Assembly: GCA_021786655.1 (NCBI GenBank) | Contig: JAJYMU010000122.1 | Coordinates: 1-5,844, forward strand | From: Bacteroidota bacterium | Lineage (GTDB): Bacteria; Bacteroidota; Ignavibacteria; Ignavibacteriales; Melioribacteraceae | Direction of reading: 5' to 3' | DNA length: 5,844 nt | Shown here: in pieces, positions 1 to 5,844 of the stretch | Position numbering within the stretch: the first letter of the stretch is position 1 | Layout of the letters: each line of letters begins with the position of its first letter | Position numbers and translations under genes: made by a program | Notes under the pieces: generated by a model | Databases searched by the model: none | Told to the model about the DNA's origin: nothing | Seen by the model: the letters and a program-made list of their open reading frames with translations, nothing else

Positions 1-303
1 TTCAAGCAATTCTTTTTGTTTCTCTTCCCGTTTTTTGAGCAGTGCATTAATTGTTTTCTGAATCGAAACAATTTCTTTTTCCAGTTGAACATCGTATGAT
101 TTCATGCTCTGATAATCGGCAACCTTAGCCGGTTTCTTTATCATTGATTCAGCCATTCGATTGCGTTCATCCCTAATCTTACGAAGCTGAATTTTTTGTT
201 CGGCAATCTGCTGGTTTAGCCGCGAGATTTCTTCTTCAATTCGTTTCTCGAAAATTTCTTTTACCTTTTGAACCGATTGAAATCTAAATTTAAATTTGCT
301 CAT
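1..303 (-). CDS. fliJ: FliJ, flagellar export ATPase stalk / chaperone-escort protein (3' end missing)
   Basis: This partial gene has 101 codons from ATG at 303-301, open to the window edge with no stop. I translated it by hand. It begins MSKFKFRFQSVQKVKEIFEK, the usual FliJ opening: a short basic/aromatic start, then a charged helix. The rest is almost entirely Glu/Lys/Gln/Ile-rich helix (for example IEEEISRLNQQIAEQ), as expected for the two-helix antiparallel coiled coil of FliJ. Family members are about 145-150 residues, so roughly a third is missing. Known role: FliJ inserts like the gamma subunit of F1 into the FliI hexamer, touches the export gate protein FlhA and helps couple export to ATP and proton motive force. 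Its ATG overlaps the fliI TGA by one base (TGATG), so translation is probably coupled. The G-rich stretch GGTGGGTGAG in the last fliI codons may serve as ribosome binding site. Identification rests on coiled-coil character plus position directly after fliI. Confidence 0.9.
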   Translation of the reverse strand, partial: MSKFKFRFQSVQKVKEIFEKRIEEEISRLNQQIAEQKIQLRKIRDERNRMAESMIKKPAKVADYQSMKSYDVQLEKEIVSIQKTINALLKKREEKQKELLE

Positions 304-1643
304 CACTCACCCACCGCAACCGGCGTTTCAATTATTTGATAAAGATGTTCAACGGATTGATCGTACTTAGCGCGTTCGTACATATCTTGTTTTAGAAATC
401 CTCTAAGCTGATTTATCTTCGAGAGCGCATTATCGATTTCCGGATTGCTGCCTTTCACATAAGCGCCAATGTTTATCAAATCTTCCGCTTCTTTATATGT
501 CGCCAAAATTTCATTGAATTTCATCGCTCTAAGATGGTGATCATGATCAACTATGTCCGGCATAACTCTGCTGATACTTTGCAGTGTATCAACCGCCGGA
601 AATTGCCCTTTGTTTGCAAGCTTGCGCGAAAGAACAATGTGACCGTCAAGAATCGAGCGTACCGCATCAGCGATCGGTTCGGTCATGTCATCGCCGTCAA
701 CCAGCACTGTGTATAAACCGGTGATGGAACCTTTGTTAGAATTGCCGGCTCTTTCAAGCAGCTTGGGAAGAAGCGCGAAGACCGACGGAGTGTAACCTTT
801 TGTTGTGGGCGGCTCGCCGATTGTTAACCCGATTTCTCTCTGCGCCATCGCAAAACGTGTAACCGAATCCATCATCAGCATAACATTCAAACCGAGATCG
901 CTGAAATATTCCGCAATCGTTGTTGCAACGTATGCACCTTTCATTCTAATCAACGGAGACTTATCACTGGTGGCGCAAATAACAACAGATTTTCTTAAAC
1001 CTTCTTCACCCAAATCTTTTTCTATAAACTCGCGCACCTCGCGCCCGCGTTCTCCTATCAATGCAATTACGTTAACATCGGCGCTTGTATTTCTCGCAAT
1101 CATACCAAGGGTAACGCTTTTGCCGACGCCGCTTCCGGAAAAAATTCCAACGCGCTGTCCCTTCCCAACAGTAAGCAAACCGTCGATTGATCTAATACCG
1201 GTTTGAATTGGAATCGTAATTCTTTTCCGCTCCAATGGATTCGGCGGTTCATGAAATGATTCTCTATACGACGAATAATTTATTTCTCCCTTACTGTCTA
1301 TCGGGTTGCCGATACCGTCTATCACTCGTCCCAGCAGTTCTTTTCCAACGCCGATTCTAAAACTTTTTCCCGATGCTTTTATTTCGCACGCCGGTGAGAT
1401 ATTATGCACTTCTCCCACTGCGATCGACATAACTTTCCCATTTTTAAAACCGACAACTTCAGCTTGACAAATTTCTTTTCCGTTCGGATCAACGACGGTA
1501 CATATTTCTCCCAGAATAGCATTGGGACCAACGGAAATAATCACGAGACCGATAACATCAATTACCTTCCCGTTCACGCGCAGCGATTCGGTTTTATCGA
1601 TAACCTTCCGAAATTTTTCCAAAAGATGTTCAGTAATATCCAT
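303..1643 (-). CDS. fliI: FliI, flagellum-specific type III export ATPase
   Basis: Complete, 446 residues, close to the usual 435-460. FliI is the hexameric F1-beta-like ATPase at the cytoplasmic base of the flagellar export gate; it helps unload chaperone-substrate complexes. Visible landmarks are: N-terminal beta-barrel region (about 1-90); Walker A GSGVGKS at 170-176; GERGREV at 197-203 containing the expected catalytic glutamate; Walker B LMMDS at 256-260; the ATPase alpha/beta signature region TPSVFALLPKL at about 285-295; and the FliI-typical SRKLANKGQFPAVD at 339-352. All catalytic motifs are intact, so it should be active. The start is ATG at 1643-1641, six bases after the fliH stop. 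The only SD-like sequence (GGAA) touches the ATG and is too close to work well, so reinitiation after fliH is likely. FliI is separated from virulence T3SS ATPases (SctN) by the flagellar neighbours rather than by any single motif. Confidence 0.98.
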   Translation of the reverse strand: MDITEHLLEKFRKVIDKTESLRVNGKVIDVIGLVIISVGPNAILGEICTVVDPNGKEICQAEVVGFKNGKVMSIAVGEVHNISPACEIKASGKSFRIGVGKELLGRVIDGIGNPIDSKGEINYSSYRESFHEPPNPLERKRITIPIQTGIRSIDGLLTVGKGQRVGIFSGSGVGKSVTLGMIARNTSADVNVIALIGERGREVREFIEKDLGEEGLRKSVVICATSDKSPLIRMKGAYVATTIAEYFSDLGLNVMLMMDSVTRFAMAQREIGLTIGEPPTTKGYTPSVFALLPKLLERAGNSNKGSITGLYTVLVDGDDMTEPIADAVRSILDGHIVLSRKLANKGQFPAVDTLQSISRVMPDIVDHDHHLRAMKFNEILATYKEAEDLINIGAYVKGSNPEIDNALSKINQLRGFLKQDMYERAKYDQSVEHLYQIIETPVAVGE

Positions 1644-1649
1644 TTCCGA

Positions 1650-2255
1650 TCAAACGCTTTCTTCTAATTTTTTTCTTAGCTCGTTCAACTGTGTTGAAAT
1701 TCTTGCATCAACGTTTCCGATTTCGGTTTCGATTAAACATCCGCCTCTTTCAATTCGCTCTTCTCCTTCAATGCTGATTTTGTTGAAGGAACTGTTGTGA
1801 ATCAAATTCTTGCTTGCTTCACTCATCTCGTTCAAATCGAGCGGATTGAGTTTTAACCGCACTTCGTTTGCACCGATAATTTTATTGATAGCGGCTTTGA
1901 TGTTTTCATTAATTATGGTTTTATCTTCAATTTCGTGTTTAAGAATTTTCTTCGAAAGTTCGTACGCAGTTTGGATTACAAGTTTTTCAAACAATCGTTC
2001 CAACTCCAATAAATGCTCATCGTGGCTTTGCAGGACATTGTAAACTTCTTCATATTTTCTGTACAGCTTCGAAGAGTAATCCTGTTCCAATTCCCGACTT
2101 GCTTTCTGATATCCTTCTTCAAAGCCGCTTTTGTAATGTTCTTCAAGCTGGCTTTTGAACAAATCCGTTTCGTCAACTGTTTGAGGTATGCTGAATCCAG
2201 CCACCTTAACTGCAGCTTTCTTTGATCTCGGATTAATTTTTATAACATCAGACAT
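1650..2255 (-). CDS. fliH: FliH, negative regulator/stator of the FliI ATPase
   Basis: Complete, 201 residues, a little shorter than the enterobacterial protein (about 235). FliH dimers hold FliI, resemble the peripheral stalk (b/delta or E/G subunits) of rotary ATPases, and link the ATPase to the C-ring and export gate. Seen here: a basic N-terminal segment (1-20); a small GxxxG-type run G44/G48/A52 in SGFEEGYQKA, the remnant of the FliH glycine-repeat helix; a long charged helix (about 55-110); KLNPLD at 135-140, matching the family's LHPxD-like strand; and the conserved C-terminal block ERGGCLIETEIGNVDARIS at 169-187. The start is ATG at 2255-2253, preceded by GGAAGAGG at 2266-2259; it overlaps the end of fliG by 8 bases. 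There is no tryptophan anywhere, although Salmonella FliH uses N-terminal Trp7 and Trp10 to contact the C-ring/export gate. How it docks here is therefore not obvious from sequence. Confidence 0.95.
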   Translation of the reverse strand: MSDVIKINPRSKKAAVKVAGFSIPQTVDETDLFKSQLEEHYKSGFEEGYQKASRELEQDYSSKLYRKYEEVYNVLQSHDEHLLELERLFEKLVIQTAYELSKKILKHEIEDKTIINENIKAAINKIIGANEVRLKLNPLDLNEMSEASKNLIHNSSFNKISIEGEERIERGGCLIETEIGNVDARISTQLNELRKKLEESV

Positions 2256-3294
2256 ATACCTCTTCCGGACTGCCGCGCATGTTGAGCGAGATCTCGCCTT
2301 GCTCTTCCAGCGATTTAATCACATCAATGATTTTCGCCTGTGCAGCTTCAACTTCTTTCAGTTTAACCATTCCCATATACTGCAATTCTTCCTTTAGTAA
2401 ATCTGCGGCGCGTTCGGACATGTTTTTGAAAATCTTTTCTTTGAGATTTTCGTCGGCAATTTTGAGAGAAAGCGCAAGATCTTTGCGATCTATTTCTCTA
2501 AGAATTTTTTGAATGTCTTTGTCGTTGATGTTTATTATCTCATCGAAGATGAACATGAGCCGTTTTACTTCGTATGCGGTCTCAGCATCCATGTTTTCAA
2601 TCTTAGTTAGAATCTCTTTTGCAATTCCGACATTAGCTTTATTCAGAATTGTTGCCAAACATTTTGGTCCGCCAAGTTTTCCGACGGATTGACTCATGGA
2701 TGAACCGGCAATTTCATCTACCACATGTTCGATCTGCTTCAAAGTTTGAGGTGCAATTTTTCCAAGCGTTGCAATTCTAATTGCAACGTCCACGCGGAGT
2801 TCATCAGGCAATTCTTTAAGAGCATTTGCAGTTTGATCCGGAGACAGTTGCGATAAAATCAACGCCATTGTCTGCGGATGTTCTTTGTTGAGGAAGTTGA
2901 CCAACTGTGCCGGTTCAGCTTTTTTAAGAACATCGAAACCTTTCAGAGTTGTAAGCCGCTTAATTTTATCTATCATCTCAATAGCTTTGGAAGGTCCGTA
3001 TGTCTTCTCAAGCACAGCCTGCGCATAATCAAGACCTCCTTCCAAAACATACTCGCGCGCAGTCACCATGTTGTAGAAATCTACGATGACGGCGTCTATC
3101 ACTTTGGAAGGAACGTTTTTGAGCTTTGAAATTTCGGCAGTGATAGTTTCAACATCGCCCGATTCGAGATACTTGAGCACGGACGACGCGGCTTCAACAT
3201 TGAGCGCAACCATCAGCATTGCGGCTTTTTGCAATCCCGGTACTTCATCTGCGGGATTCTTGTGCACTAATTTGTCGTCAGACCTCATCTTCAT
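2248..3294 (-). CDS. fliG: FliG, flagellar rotor/switch protein
   Basis: Complete, 348 residues, within the normal 330-350 range. FliG binds the FliF ring through its N-terminal domain, FliM through its middle domain, and interacts with the stator (MotA) through its C-terminal domain to generate torque. Visible: N-domain opening VPGLQKAAMLMVAL (18-31); EHPQ at 138-141, the FliM-binding motif of the middle domain; a GGP-containing linker at 208-210; the MFIF hinge at 247-250 (usually MFVF); and the torque helix, with K278, R295, E302, E303 and K311 in the places of E. coli K264, R281, D288, D289 and R297. The charge pattern is kept. The protein ends EEVYV, like the E. coli tail EDTYV. The start is ATG at 3294, inside the end of fliF (17-base overlap). 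ATG at 3288 (Met3) is an equally possible start, because neither has a strong SD. The last codons carry the SD of fliH. Confidence 0.98.
   Translation of the reverse strand: MKMRSDDKLVHKNPADEVPGLQKAAMLMVALNVEAASSVLKYLESGDVETITAEISKLKNVPSKVIDAVIVDFYNMVTAREYVLEGGLDYAQAVLEKTYGPSKAIEMIDKIKRLTTLKGFDVLKKAEPAQLVNFLNKEHPQTMALILSQLSPDQTANALKELPDELRVDVAIRIATLGKIAPQTLKQIEHVVDEIAGSSMSQSVGKLGGPKCLATILNKANVGIAKEILTKIENMDAETAYEVKRLMFIFDEIININDKDIQKILREIDRKDLALSLKIADENLKEKIFKNMSERAADLLKEELQYMGMVKLKEVEAAQAKIIDVIKSLEEQGEISLNMRGSPEEVYV
2259..2266 (-). promoter_or_regulatory. Ribosome binding site of fliH, inside fliG
   Basis: GGAAGAGG ends three bases before the fliH ATG (2255). It overlaps the codons for the Glu-Glu-Val part of the FliG C-terminus. 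The fliG stop lies just past the fliH start, so ribosomes finishing fliG sit on the fliH start region. Confidence 0.75.
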
Positions 3295-4891
3295 GCATCC
3301 ACGCGTTAATTAGTTTTGCGGCATCCATTGGGTTCTTGGTAACGTAATTAATAATTTTATCCTGCTGATTCTTTTTCAGCATTGCTTCATCGGAAATTTC
3401 ATCTTCGATATCACCAACCGGCAAAATCATTTTTTTCTTTTTGGTTGCAAGCATCTGAGCTACATTGTTTTTCGATTCGCTTGTTCTAGCCGCCGGCGCC
3501 ATAATTTCTGCCGGGGAAGGATAACTTCCGGTATTAACTGTTCCGATTACAATTCTTTCGTTCTTAAGCCGCTTCATCAAACTCTTGAGAACAAACATTG
3601 ATGCAACAATTGCGAAAACGATGAACGCGAGATTTATCCATTCGTTTGCATCATTGATAACCGACGACGTACTGACATCCTGAACGTTATCAAGCGGCTT
3701 AACTTCGAAAGGAATATCAACGATTGAGAACTGGTCGTTCCTTTGAGCGTCCACACCGATTGCGTTTCGAACAATCTCTTCCAGCTTTTTCATTTGATCG
3801 ACGGGACGCGGGTCATAAACTGTTTCCGTCTTTTCGCCTTTCTTAATTTCTTTCGGTATATCATTTATCACCGCGGCAACACTCAGTCTCTTTATGTTTC
3901 CGCTTCCTTCAACCACCTTTTGTATGCTCTTACTCACTTCATAATTCGTTAGAGTGTTGTCATTGGAATTGGAAGTCGAATCATTCTTTTGTCTCCCGCT
4001 GTTGTTGGCTTTAATCGATTGCTCGCTTATTGCAACTTGAGATTCCGGGTCATACTGCTCCATTGTTTTTTCAACTTGATCAAAATTAAGATCTGCATTC
4101 ACCTGAATCATCGAATTGCCGTAGCCGAGAACATTATCCAGCATGCTTTGCGCTTTCTGAACAAGATAATTCTCGACCGATTTTTTTATTTCATATTGTC
4201 TCGACGAAGCATACGCAAGCGGACCTTCATCGTTATCGTTATTAAGAATTCTTCCCCTAGTATCAATGACGGAAACCTTTGCGGCTTCAAGTCCCTCAAC
4301 ACTGCCGCAGAGCAGATTCACAATTGCCTGAATGTTTTCTTTTGACGGCATAGAATTATTTTTCAATTTCAGAACTACCGATGCCGTAGGAGATTTTTCC
4401 TCTTCCTTAAAAACTGTTTTTTGTGGAATAACAATATGAACACGAACCCCAACAACGCCGTCCTGCTGTTGAATAGTTCGGGCGAGTTCTCCTTCCAGCG
4501 CGCGTTTATAATTTAATTTCTGCATGAACTCCGACATGCCCATGGTTGTCTTGTCAAAAATTTCGTAACCAATTATTCCCGAACTTGGAATGCCTTTGCC
4601 GGCTAGAGTAAGCCGGAGTTCATAAACTTTCTCGCGCGGAACTTTGATTGATTGACCGTTATCTTCAATCTTGTAAGGAACTTTTTGCGATGTCAAATGC
4701 TCAATGACTTTTGAAGCGTCTTCCTGCGAAAGTCCGGAGTACAAAGTTGTGTATGTCGGTTCGTTAAGAACGATAATTAGGAATGCAAGAAACACAACTG
4801 TCAGCAATACGCCGATTCCGAGCATCAGCTTTTGTCTTGGGTTAAGCTTATTAATAATGTTTAGGAATGTCTGTAATGGATTTGTGTTCAT
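3278..4891 (-). CDS. fliF: FliF, flagellar MS-ring protein
   Basis: Complete, 537 residues (family about 520-570). FliF assembles in the inner membrane as the MS ring, the first structure of the basal body, housing the export gate and carrying FliG. Domain order: short cytoplasmic N-terminus; transmembrane helix 1 at about 22-43; YscJ/FliF ring-building region (about 45-215), with YTTLYSGLSQEDA at 47-59 and the GYEIFDKTTMGMSEFMQ block at 108-124 characteristic of this family; second ring-building region, then an Asn/Ser-rich low-complexity loop (about 295-316), where FliF proteins usually carry the beta-collar; transmembrane helix 2 at about 418-439; and a cytoplasmic tail ending PMDAAKLINAWMHEDEV, the FliG-binding helix with its usual Trp (W531) and acidic end. 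The start is ATG at 4891-4889, two bases after the fliE stop, with no clear SD, so coupling to fliE is likely. The gene's end overlaps fliG by 17 bases. Confidence 0.98.
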   Translation of the reverse strand: MNTNPLQTFLNIINKLNPRQKLMLGIGVLLTVVFLAFLIIVLNEPTYTTLYSGLSQEDASKVIEHLTSQKVPYKIEDNGQSIKVPREKVYELRLTLAGKGIPSSGIIGYEIFDKTTMGMSEFMQKLNYKRALEGELARTIQQQDGVVGVRVHIVIPQKTVFKEEEKSPTASVVLKLKNNSMPSKENIQAIVNLLCGSVEGLEAAKVSVIDTRGRILNNDNDEGPLAYASSRQYEIKKSVENYLVQKAQSMLDNVLGYGNSMIQVNADLNFDQVEKTMEQYDPESQVAISEQSIKANNSGRQKNDSTSNSNDNTLTNYEVSKSIQKVVEGSGNIKRLSVAAVINDIPKEIKKGEKTETVYDPRPVDQMKKLEEIVRNAIGVDAQRNDQFSIVDIPFEVKPLDNVQDVSTSSVINDANEWINLAFIVFAIVASMFVLKSLMKRLKNERIVIGTVNTGSYPSPAEIMAPAARTSESKNNVAQMLATKKKKMILPVGDIEDEISDEAMLKKNQQDKIINYVTKNPMDAAKLINAWMHEDEV

Positions 4892-4893
4892 CG

Positions 4894-5184
4894 TTAGACC
4901 GGCATTCTTGTTAATTCTTTAAACATGTCTATTGCTTTGTTTCTGATTTCCATCAGCAGTTCGAGATTGGTTTTTGCTTTTTCGCCGGCAATCATAACAT
5001 CGTGCAATTCAACTCCGTTGCCGCTTACAAAATCTTTGACTGCTTTTTGCGAATCCAGCTGCGATTGATTTACATCGTTGATAAATCCGGTTAACATGCT
5101 GCCGAAATTATCGGCGCCGTTCACTTTAATTTTTTGCGGTTGAATCGAGTTAGGTATTAGTTCGCCGAATCCTTCTATTTTCAT
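4894..5184 (-). CDS. fliE: FliE, MS-ring/rod junction protein
   Basis: Complete, 96 residues, typical for FliE (about 95-110). FliE is the first export substrate; it forms the layer joining the FliF ring and export gate to the proximal rod (FlgB, FlgC). The N-terminal third (1-30) is variable. The C-terminal two-thirds carry the family signature: HDVMIAGEKAKTNLELLMEI at 61-80, followed by RNKAIDMFKELTRMPV at 81-96, and the RMPV end is close to diagnostic. There is no signal peptide, as expected for a type III substrate. The start is ATG at 5184-5182, preceded by GAGAGGA at 5195-5189, a strong ribosome binding site lying wholly inside the last codons of the small upstream gene. The spacing to that gene is one base. 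Confidence 0.97.
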   Translation of the reverse strand: MKIEGFGELIPNSIQPQKIKVNGADNFGSMLTGFINDVNQSQLDSQKAVKDFVSGNGVELHDVMIAGEKAKTNLELLMEIRNKAIDMFKELTRMPV

Positions 5185-5185
5185 T

Positions 5186-5425
5186 TTATCCTCTCTTATC
5201 GAAGTTTGAACCTACAAGTACTCCGGAAACTTTTCCTTTGGCGTTATAGAACTGGTAGTTCATCACGTCTTCATGCTGTGCCGGATAAAGATTTGCGAAG
5301 AACTTTTTTTCATCGGTTGAAATTACCTTCTGAGCTTCTGCGGATTCCGGTTTGTTCTGCACATTTGCTTTCGATTTGAAATACGCCGGCGAATAATTGC
5401 CAATTGAGTCGGTAATAACTTTCAT
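5186..5425 (-). CDS. Unrecognised 79-residue protein between flgC and fliE
   Basis: I do not recognise this family. It is supported as a real gene by an ATG placed directly after the flgC TAG, a good SD (GGAG at 5435-5432, 6 bases from the ATG), the same strand and tight spacing as its neighbours, and a stop one base before fliE. The protein is small, polar and lysine-rich, with no cysteine, tryptophan, signal peptide or membrane segment. Residues 1-35 look flexible. A likely amphipathic helix spans about 36-57 (TDEKKFFANLYP at 37-48 is its most distinctive part). The C-terminus YNAKGKVSGVLVGSNFDKRG (60-79) looks like a short beta hairpin with a Gly-rich, basic end. The position between two rod-junction genes suggests a cytoplasmic or exported role in rod/MS-ring assembly, for instance a chaperone for FliE or FlgC or an extra rod component; this is inference from context only. 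It has no resemblance that I can see to FlgB, FliE or other rod proteins, which carry N- and C-terminal heptad helices. Confidence 0.85.
   Translation of the reverse strand: MKVITDSIGNYSPAYFKSKANVQNKPESAEAQKVISTDEKKFFANLYPAQHEDVMNYQFYNAKGKVSGVLVGSNFDKRG
5189..5195 (-). promoter_or_regulatory. Ribosome binding site of fliE, inside the 79-residue gene
   Basis: GAGAGGA ends four bases before the fliE ATG (5184). It is made from the codons AAG AGA GGA that encode the Lys-Arg-Gly end of the upstream protein. This is the strongest SD in the window, consistent with a need for many FliE subunits. Confidence 0.85.
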
Positions 5426-5844
5426 CTATATCTCCAAAGAGTCTTTTGCCATTTGTTTTGCCGAGTTGAGCGACTGAAGATTTGCCTCGTAACTTCTTGT
5501 AGCGGCAATCATATCAACCATCTCGTTAATCACATTTACATTCGACATTTGAACGTATCCGTTCTGATCGGCATTCGGATTATCGGGCATGTAAAGAATG
5601 TCTCCGGCTTTCTGATCAGTTTCTTCATTCATCGTAATGCTGCCGGAATCCGTCGAGATTTTTACTTCATCAGGGACTGACAATTTTTCCATATGGTTTG
5701 CGTCACTAACGTTCAGTTGAAGCACCTGTCCTTCGGTAGATAGATTGGCTGCAAAGTTGTTTTTGTCAGCTTCAACCTTCAAAAATTTTCTCTGATACGG
5801 CTCGCCGTTTTCCGTTCTTACATTATCTGCGTTTGCAATATTCT
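5426..5844 (-). CDS. flgC: FlgC, proximal rod protein (5' end missing)
   Basis: Partial gene: 138 residues plus stop are visible, and the reading frame stays open to the window edge. The first complete codons read NIANADNVRTENGEPYQRK, the conserved end of the N-terminal D0 region of FlgC (usual form NNIANANTTRT...PYRRK), so only about 25 residues should be missing. The C-terminus is also classic: GYVQMSNVNVINEMVDMIAA, then TRSYEANLQSLNSAKQMAKD. FlgC is exported through the flagellar type III system and polymerises with FlgB and FlgF to form the proximal rod above FliE. The region between PYQRK and GYVQM is about 75 residues, roughly 30 longer than I recall for the Salmonella protein. An internal TTG at 5782 could be mistaken for a start, but homology clearly continues upstream of it. 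The stop TAG directly abuts the next ATG, and the final codons (TTG GAG ATA) supply that gene's SD. Confidence 0.96.
   Translation of the reverse strand, partial: NIANADNVRTENGEPYQRKFLKVEADKNNFAANLSTEGQVLQLNVSDANHMEKLSVPDEVKISTDSGSITMNEETDQKAGDILYMPDNPNADQNGYVQMSNVNVINEMVDMIAATRSYEANLQSLNSAKQMAKDSLEI
5432..5435 (-). promoter_or_regulatory. Ribosome binding site of the 79-residue gene, inside flgC
   Basis: GGAG six bases upstream of the ATG at 5425, placed in the last codons of flgC. It is the main support for translation of the small gene and fixes its start immediately after the flgC stop. Confidence 0.8.

Noticed and set aside
295..310. Possible frameshift between fliI and fliJ
   Set aside because: The fliI TGA and fliJ ATG share one base (TGATG), and both proteins have normal ends. 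This is an ordinary coupled stop-start.
805..1206. A 133-codon open frame on the plus strand
   Set aside because: It lies wholly antisense to the conserved ATPase core of fliI, with no plausible SD or recognisable domain. It is a by-product of codon use in fliI.
303..1643. Virulence type III secretion ATPase (SctN) instead of FliI
   Set aside because: The motifs alone are shared, but the neighbours flgC, fliE, fliF, fliG and fliJ make a flagellar identity clear.
1976..2176. A second minus-strand frame of 66 codons inside fliH
   Set aside because: It is out of frame with fliH, which is clearly real here. It has no independent support.
3989..4345. A 118-codon open frame on the plus strand
   Set aside because: It is antisense to the second half of fliF, whose frame is certain. 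The predicted product is Cys/His/Phe-rich nonsense-like sequence with no family resemblance.
5426..5782. flgC as a complete 118-residue gene starting at TTG 5782
   Set aside because: The frame continues upstream into the conserved NIANAD...PYQRK block, so the TTG is an internal leucine codon and the true start is beyond the window.

Overview
The window is one uninterrupted stretch of a flagellar basal-body operon, transcribed entirely from the minus strand (right to left). In transcription order it holds: the 3' part of flgC (rod; its 5' end lies beyond base 5844), a 79-codon gene I do not recognise, fliE (MS-ring/rod adaptor), fliF (MS ring), fliG (rotor/switch), fliH and fliI (stator and ATPase of the export apparatus), and the first 101 codons of fliJ (ATPase central stalk), which runs off base 1. 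The order flgC-fliE-fliF-fliG-fliH-fliI-fliJ is the classic one. The departure is the small gene inserted between flgC and fliE.

The genes are packed with no real intergenic space. flgC abuts the small gene, 1 base separates that gene from fliE, 2 bases separate fliE from fliF, fliF and fliG overlap by 17, fliG and fliH overlap by 8, 6 bases separate fliH from fliI, and fliI and fliJ share one base (TGATG). Several Shine-Dalgarno (SD) sites lie inside the last codons of the preceding gene, which suggests translational coupling along one polycistronic message. There is no non-coding stretch longer than 6 bases. I see no promoter, terminator, RNA gene, mobile element or CRISPR array. The operon promoter is presumably upstream of flgC, beyond the right edge.

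Together the products build the inside-out core of the motor. FliF forms the membrane ring and FliG sits on its cytoplasmic face to receive torque. FliE and FlgC connect the ring to the rod. FliH, FliI and FliJ feed the type III export gate.

The DNA is moderately A+T-rich (about 40% G+C by eye), with AGAGG/GGAG-type SD sites. From the general character of the proteins I lean towards a flagellated member of the Ignavibacteria/Chlorobi side of the FCB group, but this is an impression without a database search. The window is mostly ordinary conserved machinery. The points worth a second look are the unrecognised small protein, an apparently enlarged middle region in FlgC, the absence of tryptophan in FliH, and the dual-use gene junctions.
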